Source of the DNA: Merismopedia glauca CCAP 1448/3
GTDB lineage: Bacteria > Cyanobacteriota > Cyanobacteriia > Cyanobacteriales > CCAP-1448
Assembly: GCF_003003775.1 (NCBI RefSeq)
Contig: NZ_PVWJ01000031.1
Span: 1-44,859, forward strand
Direction of reading: 5' to 3'
Length of the DNA stretch: 44,859 nt
Shown: positions 25,683 to 35,600 of the stretch, in pieces
How positions within the stretch are numbered: the stretch's first letter is position 1
How the letters are laid out: every line of letters starts with the position of its first letter
Notes under the pieces: model-generated
Database searches by the model: none
What the model saw: the letters and a program-made list of their open reading frames with translations, nothing else
Told to the model about the DNA's origin: nothing
Translations under genes and position numbers: made by a program

Positions 25683-26202
25683 CGCGATCGCCCCTTTAAC
25701 TCACCTAAGTTTATCTCTTTTAAATGGTTAATTAGTGAGTAGCACATGATTTTTAAAAGTGAAGGGCGATCACGTTGCGTAATTCTACGTACTCAAATTA
25801 ACTCTTGGCTATTAATTCCCGTAATTACACAGTAGATAGAGAAATTTAAACTTTATAAAGTTAAACATAAGTCAAGTGTCTATCCGAGATTTATCTGAAT
25901 TATCAGTTATTTATATCTGATTCTTAAAAACAGAAAATTATGATTGATTTGCTTGATAAGTAAATTCACGTAGACCTTTATTTACGCGCTTTTGCTGACC
26001 TATATTACGCTTTTTTGCCCACGACTAATACAGGTAATAAATGGCATCTTGGTAGATATTGAAGACAAGCTAGATAGTTAAAAGGAGAGTTAAACATCAA
26101 ATTAAAACTACTAAAAAAAATCACTAAAGGCAAGTAGATAGCGCCAAATTATTTAGGTTGTTTGATTAAGTAAATTGACCCAGAAACTCAAGGATTTTAT
26201 CA
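25683..26202 (+). promoter_or_regulatory. Long leader of the surface-protein cluster
   Basis: About 520 AT-rich bases between the leuS terminator and the first surface-protein gene, with no gene that I can support. It contains a 14-bp palindrome AACTTTATAAAGTT (25849-25862), two similar words ending AGTAAATT (25953-25966 and 26164-26178), and two similar TTACGC-CTTTTGC words near 25980-26020. The first gene has AAGGA eight bases before its ATG. A long 5' UTR or a regulated promoter for a highly expressed operon is inferred from length and position only. Confidence 0.45.
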
Positions 26203-28791
26203 ATGAAGAAGGCTCGCACAAAGCAAATCTATAGACAAGTAATTGCCGCTTCCCTAATTGCAGGTGGCGCATTCCAGTTAGCCTCACCCGTATTAGCATT
26301 AACTGCTGCTGGCACCAACATTAGTAACACTGCCACAGCTACTTACGAAGATCCAGACGGCAATCCTATTGATGCAACTTCCAACACCGTAGATATCAAA
26401 GTAGCTGAAGTAGCAGGTATCACTGTTACAGCTAACGGCACAATTGAAGCGACTCTGGCTCAAGCTGGTGGTTCGGCTGGTCCTCTCCAAGGAAACGGCG
26501 TTATCGATACAGGTGATGTTGTTTACTTCGATTACAAAATTACCAACACAGGTAACGACCCCACTCAATTCTTTATTCCTGGCGCACCTTCCACCCTACT
26601 AGGTGGTACTCTCGAAGGAAACGTCCTCATTACAGAATATGACCCAGATGGTCCTTCTGGTCCTTTAGCTCCAGTAGTTTTAGCAACACCAATTAGTGTA
26701 CCAGCCGCAGGTATTCTCAGTGGCGATCCTGCTGCTCTAGGCGCTACTAACGGTTCTATTCCTCCTGGTGCTACTATCACCATCAGAGTTCCAGTTAAAG
26801 TCACGGCTGATACCTCCGGCGCTCCTATCAAGGTAGTGATTGGGGATACTGGACCTAATGATAATAGTCAAGATACTCAAAACCAACTTGACTCTAGTGA
26901 TGGTGCTACCGCAGCAGAACAAGCTCAAGATGTCCGCACTGTAGATAACTCTGGCGGTACTACCACCCCAGGTCAAGAACAAGTTGGTTCTCCTCAAGGC
27001 GGTGAAAAAGAAGCTAGTTCCTTCCAAGAAATATTCCTGAAAGCTACACCTAAAGCCTTTGCCAAAATCCTCAAAACCAACAGCTTTGAAGCTGGAGTTG
27101 GCGCTACTGCACCTAACGGCACCATCACTTATAAATTAAGCTTAGATGTTGAAAAAACCTCTCCTGATACAGCCTACGTCGCTGCTCCACTAGAAGGCAG
27201 TGATATCACTTTGAATGGTTCTGGTGCAGAAAGAGTCTTAGTTTCGGACGTTATACCTACAGGCACTACTTTCTCCAGCGTTGTCACTCCCCCAACAGGT
27301 TGGACGGCTGTTTATAGTATTGACGATCCTGCTGTTACTGGTAACACTGCTTTACAAGCGCCTTGGACAACCTCACTTCCTGGTGGTGGTGCTGCTGCGG
27401 TGAAGAGAGTTGGTTTCGTTTATGATGCCACCACTACAGCAATTCCCAACAATGACGGCGTAGAAGTTCCAGCTTTGGAATTCAAAGTTACGACCAGCGC
27501 TAGTGCTAACACCACGATTTACAACATAGCTCAAGTATTCGGTCAAACTACCCCAGATGCAGATACTACTCCAGGAAATGATACCGATCCACTAGTTTAT
27601 GACGAATCTGGTGACGACCAACCTAACAACTACGATGGTCCTAACGATCCTGGCGACAACAGCAACATAACTCCAAGCGATTTCAATACTACTCCTACCG
27701 ATAGTGAGAAAGGTATTCCTAACCCCAATCAAGGTGTTGACAACAACAATAACAACACTGGTACTGGTCCTGGAGGTGAAGTTAACCCATTAACCATTAA
27801 TATCACTCCACCTGACATCCTTAATGGTCCTGATGGTCTACCAACCGCAGTTGGTCCTACAGACAATAACGATGACTTTACTAACAAGTCAGTCGATATT
27901 CCTGTGAATACTGCACCTGGTAGCACGTTAGACCCAGATCCAGTTACCTTTACTAACACGGTTAACAACCCTGGTACTACTGCTCTTACCAACGTTCTGC
28001 TTCGTCCAATACCTCCAGTAGATAAAAACACTGCCGATCTTCCTGATGGTACTCTAGTCACCATTACCTTGGGTGCTAACACTGGGGTTTATGAATACGA
28101 TTTCCCTACCAATACCTATTCTCTAGTTAGTGGTACTCCTGTTTCTATCGCCACCCTCAATCCTGGTGTTTCTTTAGATTACACAGTCACAGTTGACTTA
28201 CCTACCGTTCCACTTTCTACTGATGACACTGATGCCGAACCTGGCTTCCCCGTTCGCATCGTAACTTTCACAGATAACAACGGTGACGGGAAATATGTTC
28301 CAGCAGATGATAATGGTAACGTAACCATCGATCGCATCTACACTGGCTACCTCAAGCTCATTAAAGAAGCTCGGATTTTAGATAGCACTGGCGCTCCAGT
28401 TAGTGGTACAGCCGGAATCTTTACCACCAATGGTTCGCTTCTCAATAACGATGCTAAGCCTGGTAACCGAATTGAGTATCGCATCAGCTATAAGAACATC
28501 TCTGATGCTTCTACTGGAGTTGGTAATGTCGTATTAAATGCCAACAACACAGTCGTTACTGAAGATGGTACTGCTGGTGGTAACACTTGGTTTGGACCAA
28601 CCAAAGACCCAATTTATCCAGGTAACCCAGTTGGTTCAGCTACAAAAACATCTGGAAGCATTGTAGTCACAGATTCTAGCGGCGACATCAAGATTTACGT
28701 GAACAACGTTGGTTCTGTCGTACCTAGCGGTCCTGCTGCTGCGATCGCTGATTATGACGGTAACTTGACCTTCCAACGCGAAATCCAGTAG
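26203..28791 (+). CDS. Large cysteine-free DUF11-type surface protein (candidate S-layer or fibre protein)
   Basis: An 862-residue exported protein. Residues 1-33 are a signal peptide ending near SPVLAL. The rest is acidic and rich in Asn, Asp, Thr, Pro and Gly, with beta-sandwich repeats of the DUF11/conserved-repeat type: GDVVYFDYKITNTGNDPTQF, APNGTITYKLSLDVEKTSPD, DPVTFTNTVNNPGTTALTNV and GNRIEYRISYKNISDAS. A calcium-loop-like DNNGDGK lies at 692-697 or nearby. I see no cysteine. Synonymous codons lean towards AAC, ACC and GGT forms typical of abundant proteins. The C-terminus (about 815-862) resembles that of the last gene in the cluster. It heads six same-strand exported-protein genes. 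S-layer or fibre function is inferred. Confidence 0.8.
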   Translation: MKKARTKQIYRQVIAASLIAGGAFQLASPVLALTAAGTNISNTATATYEDPDGNPIDATSNTVDIKVAEVAGITVTANGTIEATLAQAGGSAGPLQGNGVIDTGDVVYFDYKITNTGNDPTQFFIPGAPSTLLGGTLEGNVLITEYDPDGPSGPLAPVVLATPISVPAAGILSGDPAALGATNGSIPPGATITIRVPVKVTADTSGAPIKVVIGDTGPNDNSQDTQNQLDSSDGATAAEQAQDVRTVDNSGGTTTPGQEQVGSPQGGEKEASSFQEIFLKATPKAFAKILKTNSFEAGVGATAPNGTITYKLSLDVEKTSPDTAYVAAPLEGSDITLNGSGAERVLVSDVIPTGTTFSSVVTPPTGWTAVYSIDDPAVTGNTALQAPWTTSLPGGGAAAVKRVGFVYDATTTAIPNNDGVEVPALEFKVTTSASANTTIYNIAQVFGQTTPDADTTPGNDTDPLVYDESGDDQPNNYDGPNDPGDNSNITPSDFNTTPTDSEKGIPNPNQGVDNNNNNTGTGPGGEVNPLTINITPPDILNGPDGLPTAVGPTDNNDDFTNKSVDIPVNTAPGSTLDPDPVTFTNTVNNPGTTALTNVLLRPIPPVDKNTADLPDGTLVTITLGANTGVYEYDFPTNTYSLVSGTPVSIATLNPGVSLDYTVTVDLPTVPLSTDDTDAEPGFPVRIVTFTDNNGDGKYVPADDNGNVTIDRIYTGYLKLIKEARILDSTGAPVSGTAGIFTTNGSLLNNDAKPGNRIEYRISYKNISDASTGVGNVVLNANNTVVTEDGTAGGNTWFGPTKDPIYPGNPVGSATKTSGSIVVTDSSGDIKIYVNNVGSVVPSGPAAAIADYDGNLTFQREIQ

Positions 28792-28806
28792 TTCTTCCCT
28801 TTATTG

Positions 28807-28848
28807 GTAGGTTGAGCTAAGCTCAAATCAATCGCTGACTCAACCTAC
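28807..28848 (+). terminator. Hairpin between the first two surface genes
   Basis: GTAGGTTGAG (28807-28816) pairs with CTCAACCTAC (28839-28848). No T run follows, so it may attenuate rather than stop transcription, or protect the upstream mRNA. The stem words match the GTAGGTTGGGTT repeat at 8951-8982. Confidence 0.5.
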
Positions 28849-28903
28849 TTCTCTCCCAGAAAAACTCTACATTTGTCCAAAATTTCTGACACTGAGGTAA
28901 AAT

Positions 28904-29461
28904 ATGAAACTCGCTCGTATTGCTGGCATTACTGCTCTGGCTCTCGCCGCTACAGTCCCTTTTGCGATTAATATGCCAGGTTTTGCCAACCTTAAAGACC
29001 AAGTTGGCAATGCTATAGCTCAAAACGTTCAAACCAAACCCCAATTAAATCTAAATTTAACCGCAGAAAAGCAAATTTTTGAGAAAAACGGTAAAAAAGT
29101 CAATTGGCAAGCGCTCCAAAGCGGTACAGTCGTTAATCCTGGAGACGTATTGCGCTACAACCTAGTTGGTGAAAATAAAGGTAGTGGTGCAGCCAAAAAC
29201 TTGGTTTTAACTCAGCCAATCCCCAAAGGCACAGTTTATGTCCTCAAATCAGCTACAGCTAATGGAGCTAAACTCAGCTTCAGTATTGATGGTGGCAAGA
29301 CTTTCTCACCTAACCCAGTAGTAGCTGTGAAGTTAGCTAATGGTAAAGTTGAAACTCGTCCCGCTCCTGCTGCTATGTATTCTATGACCCGTTGGGATTT
29401 TAACCAACCAGTTAATGCCAAATCTAGTGTCAAAGTTTCTTACAAAGTGGTAGTGAAATAG
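28904..29461 (+). CDS. Small secreted single-domain DUF11 protein
   Basis: A 185-residue exported protein. Residues 1-40 form a signal peptide (MKLARIAGITALALAATVPF, cleavage near NAIAQ). The mature part is essentially one DUF11 domain: VVNPGDVLRYNLVGENKGSGAAKNLVLTQPIPKGTVYV, then SIDGGKTFSPNP and AMYSMTRWDFNQPVNAKSSVKVSYKVVVK. Codon choice resembles that of the preceding large protein. No cysteine. It may be a minor subunit, cap or assembly partner of the large DUF11 protein 112 bases upstream; this is inference. Confidence 0.85.
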   Translation: MKLARIAGITALALAATVPFAINMPGFANLKDQVGNAIAQNVQTKPQLNLNLTAEKQIFEKNGKKVNWQALQSGTVVNPGDVLRYNLVGENKGSGAAKNLVLTQPIPKGTVYVLKSATANGAKLSFSIDGGKTFSPNPVVAVKLANGKVETRPAPAAMYSMTRWDFNQPVNAKSSVKVSYKVVVK

Positions 29462-29470
29462 ACATTTAAT

Positions 29471-29498
29471 GAAGTCAGAAGTCAGAAGTCAGAAGTAT
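29471..29498. repeat. Heptamer array GAAGTCA x3
   Basis: Three perfect GAAGTCA units plus a degenerate GAAGTAT directly after the small DUF11 gene. Same family as the arrays at 13780 and 16412. Confidence 0.8.
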
Positions 29499-29533
29499 GT
29501 TTTTGAAATTCAATGAGACTTGGAAACTAATAC

Positions 29534-29596
29534 TTCTGTAGAGATGTAGCACTTCGGCTACGCTCAGTGCTACGTCTCTATGAATGATTTCTGCAA
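29534..29596. repeat. Dispersed palindromic repeat, copy 2
   Basis: TAGAGATGTAGCACT (29539-29553) pairs with AGTGCTACGTCTCTA (29566-29580), one G-T pair, 12-base loop. Flanks ACTTCTG before and GAATGATTTCT after match the copy at 6618-6677, and its loop is close to the reverse complement of that copy's loop. Confidence 0.75.
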
Positions 29597-29645
29597 AGTG
29601 GTTTTTTTGTGGGGAGAAGATCGAATAAATCTTTCCCCTTTTTTA

Positions 29646-29670
29646 CCTTCTTCCTTCTTCCTTCTTCCTT
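29646..29670. repeat. Heptamer array CCTTCTT
   Basis: Three CCTTCTT units and a partial fourth, a permutation of the array at 3071-3105. Confidence 0.75.
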
Positions 29671-29744
29671 TCTGTCAATAATTGATTATTCATAACTTAC
29701 TTTTAATATTAGTTATTTGAGTTGCTTACGAGTTATTAAATCCT

Positions 29745-32243
29745 ATGAGTAAATACCCTCCACGCTCCCGCCCTCATCAAAAATATCTACAATTATTAGT
29801 AAGTACAGTCTTTTTAGGCATACAATTTCCTGTAATTGGACAACAGGCGATCGCTCAAACTCCTACTACTACAAATACTACTAATAAATGTCAAGCTATA
29901 ATTCCCCTCAGTAACCAGGCAGAATATTCCTATAGAGTTCAAAGTTATAAAAGTGGTTCTCAGCCTGAAGTCGTAGATCCGTCACAAGTATTGCAAACTT
30001 TAAAATTACTATCAGGAACTGTTAAGAGTTCTATTTCCTTAGAAGATCGCAATCAAATAACAGTCGCGGGGATTGAAAACTCAGAAGGAAACTTAGCTTT
30101 AGGTTCAGTTGCAGGAGGTTTGAATGATTCTCTAACTAAGTTCAACTTCTTATCAGATGAATCTAAATTAGCTAGTTTAGCAGCGATTAGAGCCTGGAGT
30201 AAAATTTCGGCTAATCCTACTTTAATTGAAATTGGGAATACAGCCCAAGAAGAAATTATTACAGCAGTTCCCGATAAGAAATCAACCCTAGAAGCCTTGG
30301 GTACTTCTCCCGAAACCAGAGCCAAAAACTTAGTTTTACTACCCTTAAAATACACTCTAATTGCTTCTGGGGTAACTCCTGATCAAGCTGAAGAAGCAAC
30401 TCAATCTCTGCAAGGAACTGAAACTCTGAGCCAAACATTTACTAGGATTGCGGAAAAACTACCGCAAAAAAGTCAGGCTATAGCACGGGTGCAAAAAATT
30501 TGGGATACCGATCTAGATAATATTCGTCAAGGCGTACCCGTCAGTGTTACCAAAGGCGATACTTTAGCTTTTAGCTTCCAAGTAACTAATCCCGCAAAAA
30601 GTGCTATTCCCTATGAAATTCCTAGTGTAGAAACCTTACAATCTAGTGGCATCACAGGCCCTGGTACAGTTAAAGAGATTAAATACCAATTCCTTAACTC
30701 AGACGGTACTAAAACAGCCGAAATATCTGCCACTCCCAATCAAGAGATTGTAATTCCACCTGAAGGAACTGTAATCTTGAAAGTCTCAGTTCAAGTCGGC
30801 GAAATCCCTCAAGATGGCGGTTCTGTCAGAGTTAAAATCTCTGAATGCGATGGAACCTTTGCCGAACAAACAATTATTAGCTCTCCACCTATCAGCCGTC
30901 TGACAGATCCTTCTGGCAGAATTACCAGTTGTACTGGAGGGGAATTAGCCGATTATAACGGTTTCAACGTTGGTTTATACGAACCAGATCCTAACGATAC
31001 TACAGGGGGAATTAGAGGCGCTACTCCGTTAACTGGAACCGAATTTCCCGATCTTCCTGGCAACAAAAAACCCAAAGGTCTTGTTCCCAATATCGAAAAT
31101 AGTAACCCATTCTTTTTAACTAACAGCGATCGCGGTCGTTATTCCTTCTTACTAGATAAAAGCAAAGGTCAACTCAATGAAGGTCGTAGCTATATTTTAC
31201 TGGTTAATCCTCCAGCCAATTCTGATTATGGACAGCGACGTGTTCGCCTGACGATTGGTAAAACTAATACTAGAACCGATGGAAGTGAAATAGTTAATTA
31301 CACAGCTACATCTTTAGATGGGTTACCAATTAGTTTATTGATTAATAATGGTCAAAATATTCCTCCAGGAAACAGCCAAACTGAAGGACAATTTGGCTCA
31401 TTTGTAGAACAAGGAGAAATTTTAGTTGAAGATGCAGATGCTCAAGGATTGAGTATTGCTGCTATCTCTCTATCTACTAGTGTTTGTGAAGATACTGACA
31501 TTCAAATTACGAAAACTGGAGATAGAGCCGCCGCCGAACCAGGTGATACTGTAATTTATCGCCTCTCAATTAAAAACTTAACTGAGTCTGAGATTAAAAA
31601 TCTACAAGTCACTGACATTTTACCTTTAGGCTTCCGGTTAGTATCTAACTCTGCTAAAGCCGAAACAGCACTAGTTAATGTCCCCATTACAGCTAATACA
31701 AATGGTTCTCAAGTAACCTTTGAAATCCCAAATACTAGGTTGCAAGCCAAAGGAGTTTTAAATATTGCCTATGCCGCAACTTTAACACCAGATGCCATTC
31801 GAGGTAATGGGGAAAACATTGCTAGTGTCAACGGTCAAAGAGCGGATAATTTACTTCCCGTTAAAGATGGACCTGCCATTTATAAACTGCGAATCCGACC
31901 AGGAATATTAACAGATACAGGTACGATTGTGGGACGAGTATTTGTTGATAAAAACTTTGATGGCGAACAACAACCAGGAGAGCCAGGAGTTCCGAATGCA
32001 GTAGTTTTAATGGACGATGGCAACCGAATTGTGACCGATCCAAACGGCTTATTTTCTGTAGCTAATGTTCAACCTGGTTATCGCACGGGAGTCCTTGATT
32101 TTACAAGCTTACAGGGATACACCTTAGCTCCTAATCTTTACTTCAGCGAACGTAATAGTCAGTCTCGGTTAGTACATTTAGAACCAGGTGGACTAGTGCG
32201 GATGAATTTTGCAGTTACTCCTACTGCTAAGGAAGAAAAATAG
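29745..32243 (+). CDS. Secreted DUF11 / SdrD-B-like domain protein
   Basis: An 832-residue exported protein. The signal peptide spans about residues 1-38 (QKYLQLLVSTVFLGIQFP, ending QQAIAQ). The N-terminal half is unassigned. A beta-sandwich at about 270-380 (VTKGDTLAFSFQVTNPAKSAIPYE, IPPEGTVILKVSVQV) leads to a Cys-containing middle region. A DUF11 domain follows at about 584-690 (TKTGDRAAAEPGDTVIYRLS). The last 100 residues are a SdrD-B/carboxypeptidase-regulatory-like domain: GRVFVDKNFDGEQQPGEPGVPNAVVLMDDG with the DNFDGE-type loop. Such domains are structural stalk modules in adhesins. It precedes the outer-membrane barrel gene, so it may be a periplasmic or surface partner of that barrel. 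Confidence 0.8.
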   Translation: MSKYPPRSRPHQKYLQLLVSTVFLGIQFPVIGQQAIAQTPTTTNTTNKCQAIIPLSNQAEYSYRVQSYKSGSQPEVVDPSQVLQTLKLLSGTVKSSISLEDRNQITVAGIENSEGNLALGSVAGGLNDSLTKFNFLSDESKLASLAAIRAWSKISANPTLIEIGNTAQEEIITAVPDKKSTLEALGTSPETRAKNLVLLPLKYTLIASGVTPDQAEEATQSLQGTETLSQTFTRIAEKLPQKSQAIARVQKIWDTDLDNIRQGVPVSVTKGDTLAFSFQVTNPAKSAIPYEIPSVETLQSSGITGPGTVKEIKYQFLNSDGTKTAEISATPNQEIVIPPEGTVILKVSVQVGEIPQDGGSVRVKISECDGTFAEQTIISSPPISRLTDPSGRITSCTGGELADYNGFNVGLYEPDPNDTTGGIRGATPLTGTEFPDLPGNKKPKGLVPNIENSNPFFLTNSDRGRYSFLLDKSKGQLNEGRSYILLVNPPANSDYGQRRVRLTIGKTNTRTDGSEIVNYTATSLDGLPISLLINNGQNIPPGNSQTEGQFGSFVEQGEILVEDADAQGLSIAAISLSTSVCEDTDIQITKTGDRAAAEPGDTVIYRLSIKNLTESEIKNLQVTDILPLGFRLVSNSAKAETALVNVPITANTNGSQVTFEIPNTRLQAKGVLNIAYAATLTPDAIRGNGENIASVNGQRADNLLPVKDGPAIYKLRIRPGILTDTGTIVGRVFVDKNFDGEQQPGEPGVPNAVVLMDDGNRIVTDPNGLFSVANVQPGYRTGVLDFTSLQGYTLAPNLYFSERNSQSRLVHLEPGGLVRMNFAVTPTAKEEK

Positions 32244-32612
32244 CAAAATAAACTGCAATTCAGTAGGGTATAACTCAGTAGCTTGAAACCATATATTGAG
32301 CTTAGACATCTACTGAAAATTCCCCCAAATTTCTGCCGAAACTCTCAAGTAATTATCCAAATTAGTGGGATTTTTTGCGTGTCGATCTGGGAGTCTCAGT
32401 AAATTTTCCGACTATTTTAGCCAATTCATTAAGCCATCAACATAATCTCAGTAAATTTACTGTTTTAGGTCTGATCGGTTAAATATTAGATTCATAATTA
32501 TTACGGAAAAACCTAATATTAATACTTTTGGCTGAGTGTAAGCAGCAGATTTACCGATGAAAAATACCAGCATTAATTGATATAAAAAATAATATAAATA
32601 GGTTAAGCGGCT
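32244..32612 (+). promoter_or_regulatory. 369-base spacer before the barrel gene, with direct repeats
   Basis: No gene is seen. The exact 13-base word TCTCAGTAAATTT occurs at 32394-32406 and 32446-32458, 52 bases apart (five helical turns), which would suit a dimeric regulator. The last 150 bases are very AT-rich. The barrel gene has only a weak ribosome-binding site (AGGTTAAG). An internal promoter for the downstream genes is inferred. Confidence 0.4.
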
Positions 32613-35600
32613 ATGGCTGATATAAATGTTAAATATGCGAAATTAATATTAGGATTAACACTGACAACAGCAGTGAGTATCCTAACTTTTGCCGAAGGTG
32701 CAAGAGGAACATCTAGACAAAATGATAATTATGTTTCCGAGCCATTATTAACAGAAAAAATCAGTGAATATACCGATGAAGTAGCCGCCCCAAAATTTCT
32801 CCAAATTGCTCAAGAAAACCTGATTGCCGAAAGTCTAAATCAGGCACCAGAAACTACAAATTCTAGCCCTAATCAACATAGCGAAAGTAATAATCTCAGT
32901 CAAGGATCGACGACTGAAGTAAATCCTCAAAACTCGGAGGTCACTAACCCTACCCCTTCTCCCACACCAGTAGTTCCAAATCAACTAATTAATCAAGAGG
33001 TTCCAACTAATTCAACACCCAATAATTCTGAAACTCCAGTTATCCCCACAATTAATGAGAGTGATTTTAATTCTGCTACCGATGAGACACCAAAAGTTGA
33101 GGAGGAAATCCCAACTCCAGTAACTGAGGATGTACCAACTCCTGAAGCTACCCCAACTACAAATAGTACTCCTGTTACTACACCTGTAAATAATGGTGCT
33201 GTTAAAATATTGGCTCCTGTAGATGGTGCAGTATTAGATATTCCATCATCAGCAGTGGTGGTTGAATCTAAAGAGGGAAGTGCGGTTCAGCTAAAAGTTA
33301 ATGGAAGATTAGTTGATGATTCATTAATTGGACGTACTGAGACTGATAGCAGTACCAAAATTGTGAGACAAACTTGGTACGGGGTGACGTTTAGAGAAGG
33401 AGAAAACATCCTCAGCGCCGAAACCAAAGATGGACAGTCAGTTTCCTATAAATTAATGGTGAGGGGAGCGCCCAAGGAAATTAGGGTAGAATCTCAAGAA
33501 ACCAGAATCCCTGCTGATGGGAAGTCTCTGGCTACGATTCGCGGAGAATTGATTGATGCTAATGGTAATCGCTCTAATCGGGATGCGTTAGTTACTTTAA
33601 CCGCTAGTGCTGGGGAATTTGTTGGTGCTGATGAAGATAAGGATCTAGCTGGGTTTCAAATTAAAGCCCGTCAGGGACAGTTTACAGCCCAATTACGCTC
33701 CGATTTAACGGCTCAAACCGTGAGAATTAGAGCTAGTAGCAACGATTTAGAAGCCTTTAATCAGTTAGATTTTGAAACTTCATTACGTCCTGGAATTGTA
33801 ACTGGGGTGGTGGATTTACGTTTGGGCGCTAGAGGTACAGACTATTACGGTAGTTTAAGAGAGTTTTTACCCCCAGATGAAGATAATCGGACTGAGTTTG
33901 ATGTTGATGCGGCGATATTTGCAACTGGTAAGGTAGGAGACTGGCTATTTACTGGGGCATATAATAGCGATCGCTCTATCAATGATGATTGTAGTGGTAA
34001 TAGTGGTTTAATCCGCGATGTACCCAATTGCGAACAGTATCCAGTGTATGGGGATAGTTCCACCTCCGAACGGTTAGCCAGATCTCAAGATAGCGTCTTC
34101 TTACGCCTAGAACGCAACCGCGATTATGTGATGTGGGGAGACTACGACACCAGCGAGTTTTCTCGTCCTTCTCAACAATTTAGTGCTATCAGCCGTCAAT
34201 TACATGGATTTAAAGGTAATTACAACTTTGGTAACCTGCAAGTAACTGGTCTTTACGGTAATAATGTCCAAGGCTTCCAAAGAGATACTATTGCTCCCGA
34301 TGGCACTAGTGGTTTCTATTTCCTCTCTCGGCGCTTACTTCTAGCAGGTAGTGAAGAAGTCTTCATTGAAGTTGAAGAATTAAATCGTCCTGGTACAGTA
34401 CTCGAACGTCAAAGGCTAACTCGCGATCTAGATTATCAAATTGACTACGATCGCGGAACCTTACTCTTCAAACAACCTATTTTAAGAACCGATGTCAGCA
34501 GTACTGGAGAAGTCTTAGTTCGCAAAATTGTCAGTACCTATCAGTTTGAAAATAGCGGTGAATCTGCCAATATCATCGCTGGTAGAGTGCAATATAACTT
34601 CTCTCGCGAACTAGATCGAGAAAGCTGGTTAGCCGCAAGTTATTTCAAAGAAAATCAAGGTGTTCGCCATTTTGAGTTATCTGGTGCTGATGCCAAAATT
34701 TCTTTAGGTGCAAATAGCCACATCATCGCTGAATATGCTCATTCCAACAACAATTTAGACTCTGTAGGCTCAGTTTCTGGTTCTGCTTATCGAGTTGAAG
34801 CCCAATCTCAACTTTCTACAGGGATTCTCGCTCGTGCTTACTGGCGTTCAGCCGAAGCGGGTTTTTCTAATAATGCTACAGTCAGTTTCGTTCCCGGACA
34901 AACTCGCTACGGTGCAGATTTAACCGCCAAATTGTCTCAATCGACTAACTTCCGCGTTCAATACGACCATGAAGATAACGTAGGGGTTGCACCACGCCCA
35001 TTAAATACCTTTGATGACCTATTTAATCGGGGAACTAGCCCCACCCCTGGAAGTCAGTTAGATAACTCCCTAACGACGATTTCGGCGGGAATCCAGCAAC
35101 GTTTTGGGGCGACTAACCTTGATGTAGATTTAATCCACCGCAATCGGGAAGATCGCCTAGCTAATAATCCCTTAGATAGTAGCTCAACTCAACTGCGATC
35201 GCGTCTCACGGTTCCTATTTCTAACACTTTAACTTTCCGTGCCCAAAACGAACTAAGTCTCTCTAGCGAGAAAGATATCGCCTATCCAGATCGCACCATT
35301 TTTGGACTGGAATGGCAAGCTTTTCCTGGAGTCAAACTCGGTTTAAATCACCAATTTTTTAGTGGTGAAGATGCGATTGAGCCAATTACGAGCTTTGACA
35401 TCACTGGAGAGCGACAAATCTGGGAAAATACCAAGATTACGGCTCGTTACTCTGTCATTAGTGGTTTCAATGGTCTTACTGGACAAGGGGCGATCGGTTT
35501 AAATCATATCTGGAAGATTACCCCAGGACTTAAACTAGATCTAGCCTACGAACACGTCTTTGGCGATGGATTCACTCGCACTGGTTCTGGAAACAGATTC

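Noticed and set aside
25683-26202. A known riboswitch upstream of the surface cluster
   Set aside because: I searched by eye for conserved riboswitch cores and saw none; only small palindromes and AT-rich sequence.
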